Assembly: GCA_024663395.1 (NCBI GenBank) | Contig: JANFAH010000145.1 | Coordinates: 1 to 56,596, forward strand | Length of the DNA stretch: 56,596 bases | Source of the DNA: Pisolithus tinctorius | Lineage: Eukaryota > Basidiomycota > Agaricomycetes > Boletales > Pisolithaceae | Direction of reading: 5' to 3' | Shown here: positions 53,528 through 56,596 of the stretch, in pieces | Position numbering within the stretch: position 1 is the first letter of the stretch | How the letters are laid out: each line of letters opens with the position of its first letter | Program-made: the position numbers and the translations under genes | The notes under the pieces: generated by a model | Databases searched by the model: none | What the model was told of the DNA's origin: nothing | Seen by the model: the letters and a program-made list of their open reading frames with translations, nothing else

Positions 53528-54056
53528 ACAATGGTGTTGCATGCCAGTTATACTCCTCCTCTCCCAGTGTGCTACCATGCATACCTCAGACACCAAGATG
53601 ATGAGGTTAGCTTCTGCAAGCAAATGCAGCTAATTCCCCTTAGTGCATTTTCCATAATCAACAATATCAGTGCCATCATCCCACATTGGACCCCACACAC
53701 AGCTGATCCCAATTCCAGCTTTGCATTCCCTTGGTGGCTATATTGTTCCAAGGAATATGCAGTGGATTCACAAAGATTGCAAGGCAAAGGATTGTTTTCT
53801 GCAGCCTGGGATTTTTTTAAGGTATGCCACTTATTCTTGTCACTGCAAATAGTTGATGATGGCCCAGGGCTTATGGCCATTGCCTGAGGTGCCAATCACA
53901 GACCATCTTGATGGCCATATCAAGGAGCAGGTAAACTACTGTATTGAAAATATTTGGAAATATGCTGATGTTGTCAATGGTCAGGGTCAACAAATTGACC
54001 ATTTCTATGCTAGGTGGTGGGCATTGCGCAGGCTGTTGGGCATGCTGCTTCAATAG
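53528..54056 (+). pseudogene. Fragment of an unrecognised gene
   Basis: Plausible exons on the plus strand: SYTPPLPVCYHAYLRHQDDE… to AAWDFFK (53540-53820), and, after a possible short intron, PEVPITDHLDGHIKEQVNYC…GQQIDHFYARWWALRRLLGM (53860-54056). The 31-bp gap is too short for a normal intron, so a lesion is likely. No family recognised. Confidence 0.3.
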
Positions 54057-54109
54057 TTTATGTGTTTTTGACTGTGGAGTTGGTTGTATATACATTGCTG
54101 TAAATGTTG

Positions 54110-54330
54110 ATCATTTATGAGATGCCACCCATTCGCATGATGTCTGAACCCCCACCCATCTGTGTGATGTCTCACAATCTGTCCATCTGCATGATGGCCT
54201 GAGTAGTTTTACTTTTGTTGCAGTTTATGATGCAAACCCTTTAGCTTTGAGTACCCACCCAATCTATGATGTCTAAGCACCTGCCCATTTGCAAAATCTT
54301 GGCAACACCACCCATCCAAAGTTCAAGAGC
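54110..54330. repeat. Short degenerate tandem repeats (CCCATCTGYRTGATGTCT)
   Basis: Units like CCCATCTGTGTGATGTCT and CCATCTGCATGATGGCCT recur about every 32-50 bp. No coding signal. Confidence 0.55.
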
Positions 54331-54636
54331 CAGCATATCCTAATAAAATATGAGATCTGCATTGCCTACTAAATCTTACATTAAATTTGCAGCTTCAAAT
54401 CAACAGTTATCCAGTTGCAACTGGTCTAGGTAGTAGGTCATCCATCCACAGTGATTGACACATGGGAACATGCACTGACTGATGTATGTTGGCACACATG
54501 TAGTATGTCAGGCATGCTCTGTCACCATCTACAGCTCCCACCCATGCTCCAATGCTGAACCTGAAAATGTAATGATGGTCCCTGGGTTGTAGCACAGCTG
54601 CAGATTCAGTGTTGGAATGATGAAGTCCAAGGGCAG
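54331..54636. other. No gene recognised
   Basis: Spacer before the third family D LTR. Confidence 0.45.
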
Positions 54637-56035
54637 TGTGAGTCAGTGTGGAAAGGTGGTGAAAACCAACCAAAACCAACACCAAAGACAAATATGAGCA
54701 AGTGGTGGTTTACCTCTGCAGAACCTGGAGTACAGAAGAAATCTAAATGTGGGGGGGGACTTCAAGTGGAGTGCTCCTGGCACAAGTCATTGACAAGTTA
54801 TGCAGGAGTAGACAAGTGAGTGATGACTGGACAGGGGATGCTGAACAGAGTGAAGGTGTTCAGCTGAATGTACTTCTGGAATGATGGACCTTGGTAAAAT
54901 GTGCTCCTGGTGCAAGTCATCAATGAGTTATGCAGCAGTGGATGGATGACTAAGCAGGTGTGCTGACAAAGCACAGATGAGATACTTCAGATAATGAATG
55001 AAGGTAGATAGACCCTTGATGGAGCCTCAACTACCTAGGATGATGAATGGGGACAGTTAGACTCTTCCAAATGAGCCTCAGCTGTTGATCATGAGATATG
55101 CTGAGCTGAACTGACTTCTGGATTGCTTCTGATTGCTTGCTTGCTTGGGGTGTAGCTATGTACATGGGGGTTTATATACTGTGGGGGGAGCACAGCTTGT
55201 GACAAACAAGGCACAAACACTGGGTAAGTAATGAGTAAGGACTGAGTAATCATGATGAGTAAGTAGGGCCACTCAAAGTTGCTAGAGGTTCGGCTAATTC
55301 CTCAGGTGTTTGTCGGGTGTTTGTGGTGAGTTTTTGGCTGAGAATATCAGTATTCAAACTCCGACTGCTCTCGTCTAATCAGAATATTGATCATCATTTA
55401 GTATGCATCCCCATTCCCCCCCTAGCTGTATTCTTGTCTCCCCCCCTCCCCCCATGTATACATCTGCTTTGTATTCACACTACAATACTTGCTAGATCTC
55501 TCTGTTGATAAGCATGCACGCTTTTCGGCGGAGCTTGAATCTCAGTCGGAGCTTAAATATTTGCCCACAAACTCACAACTCAACCGCACTTGAGTTTGCT
55601 TGTGTGTTTTTTCCACATTTAACTTTGAGATTCAAACTCTGCTGAAAAGTGTGCATGCTTATCAACAGAGAGATCTAGCAAGTATTGTAGTGTGAATACA
55701 AAGCAGATGTATACATGGGGGGAGGGGGGGAGACAAGAATACAGCTAGGGGGGGGAATGGGGATGCATACTAAATGATGATCAATATTCTGATTAGATGA
55801 GAGCAGTCAGAGTTTGAATACTGATATTCTCAGCCAAAAACTCACCACAAACACCTGACAAACACCCGAGGAATTAGCCAAACCTCTAGCAACTTTGAGC
55901 AGCCCTAGTGAGAAATGAAAAGTAAGCAAGCAAAGAGGATTGGTAAGTATTGGCAATAAACAAGTCAAGGACAGTCAAAATATCACAGAATGAGTCAAAT
56001 GGAGTCAGAAGCTGAGTAAATGCACTGATATCACA
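54637..56035 (-). mobile_element. LTR of family D, copy 3, interrupted by a foldback element
   Basis: TGTGAGTCAGTG…CTGATATCACA, homologous to 51681-52425. It is split at 55264/55907 by a 642 bp foldback element; the uninterrupted sequence is seen at 52290-52310. Confidence 0.8.
55265..55906. mobile_element. Foldback (hairpin) element, copy 2
   Basis: 642 bp inverted-repeat element with the same ends as 26935-27616 (AGGGCCACTCAAAGTTGC…GCAACTTTGAGCAGCCCT). It is flanked by AGT at 55262-55264 and 55907-55909. The empty site GTAAGTGAG in copy 2 of the LTR confirms a 3-bp duplication. Both arms carry CTAGCTGTATTCTTGTCTCC, absent from copy 1, and both lack a ~60 bp block present in both arms of copy 1. 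Confidence 0.9.
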
Positions 56036-56596
56036 TTAGGGGGTGGCAATGCAAGTCAGATCTTAGCAGAGACATCTCTAGATCCAAAGATGGCATGACA
56101 GATGGACAGTGTTTCCAGGTAGGGAAGTATTAATTCCAGAATTGAAGGGCATGAGTCAGGTGTCAAAGGGGACTAGGGCGTTGGGGGTCTGTGGGGCAAT
56201 GGGAGCATAAGTGATTGTGTCTCCCACCCTTTCATCCTCTCAGCAAAGTTAACAAAAGCTTCATGAACAGGGCTCTGATGGAGGAGGAGGAGAAGGGGGG
56301 ATGTCTTCTGCTGGATCTTGCAGTAAGAAGGCAAGATGCACATCATACATGTCATGAATGCGATCAGGGAGGCTGGAGAACAGTAGACTATGCTGCAGCT
56401 GTTGCAATGCAGGAAGAATGATGGATGAGATTGGAATAAAAGATGGTGCAGGGAGCAGGGAGGAATGATCCATATGCTTCATCAACTGGGGAGACTGAAA
56501 CGACCACATAAGACCTCTCTAACCAAGTGACAGACCTGAGGTGACCAAAGAACATCCTTCTGGAAGTCATACTGACAAGGAGAACATGCTGACCAA
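56036..56596 (-). mobile_element. Family D internal region, copy 3 (runs off the window)
   Basis: Homologous to 52426-52995 in the same orientation, with the conserved MTSRRMFFGHLRSV…VSPVDEAYGSFLPAP block at 56388-56570. Cut by the window edge. Confidence 0.65.

Overview
This window looks like a transposon-dense, gene-poor nuclear region of a basidiomycete fungus, most likely an Agaricomycete. The evidence is KDZ-superfamily transposase genes (one with a CxC2-type cysteine cluster), genes cut by 45-70 bp GT-AG introns, chromodomain Ty3/gypsy elements, and heavy CpG-to-TpG decay. I saw no rRNA, tRNA, CRISPR or bacterial gene organisation. Genus-level assignment is not possible from the sequence alone. 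The central structure is a large DNA transposon, here called X (10711-43332, 32.6 kb). It has ~232 bp terminal inverted repeats, an exact 8-bp target duplication GAAGCTCT on both sides, and inverted subterminal arrays of ~65 bp palindromic units. X carries its own KDZ transposase gene (KDZ1, minus) and two unrecognised multi-exon genes transcribed divergently (gene 2, minus; gene 3, plus). X is inserted in a second, different KDZ gene (KDZ2, minus): its 5' part lies at 43341-46383 and its 3' part at 10230-10702, and the reading frame continues once X and one duplication copy are ignored. X was later hit by chromovirus B (17196-24035, TSD ATCTC, splitting gene 2), chromovirus C (28973-37088, TSD CAAGC, next to gene 3), a foldback element (26935-27616) and a solo LTR (42309-42834). 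Without these X would be about 16.4 kb. Left flank: 1-1711 holds a fragment and LTR of an unrecognised LTR family (D); 1715-5482 a decayed gypsy element (A) broken by a solo LTR (4262-5299); 5483-5993 an LTR of A's family; 6010-6800 a tandem array; 6.9-8.94 kb a pseudogene for an acidic, cysteine-cluster, coiled-coil protein; 9.0-9.9 kb degenerate repeats. Right flank: 46.4-51.7 kb holds decayed exons of unrecognised acidic/low-complexity genes, one with repeated exon modules; 51.7-56.6 kb has two more family-D copies in the opposite orientation, one carrying a second foldback element. Features most worth a second look: the fully delimited cargo-bearing KDZ element; an antisense, intron-containing cysteine-cluster gene inside chromovirus C; 11-nt self-primer/primer-binding-site pairs in B and C with identical geometry (33 nt from TATA, 2 nt after the LTR); triple-hairpin modules with variable stems and constant YTTGGYG-type loops, one inside a gene-3 intron; and stop codons that are almost all CGA-to-TGA changes.
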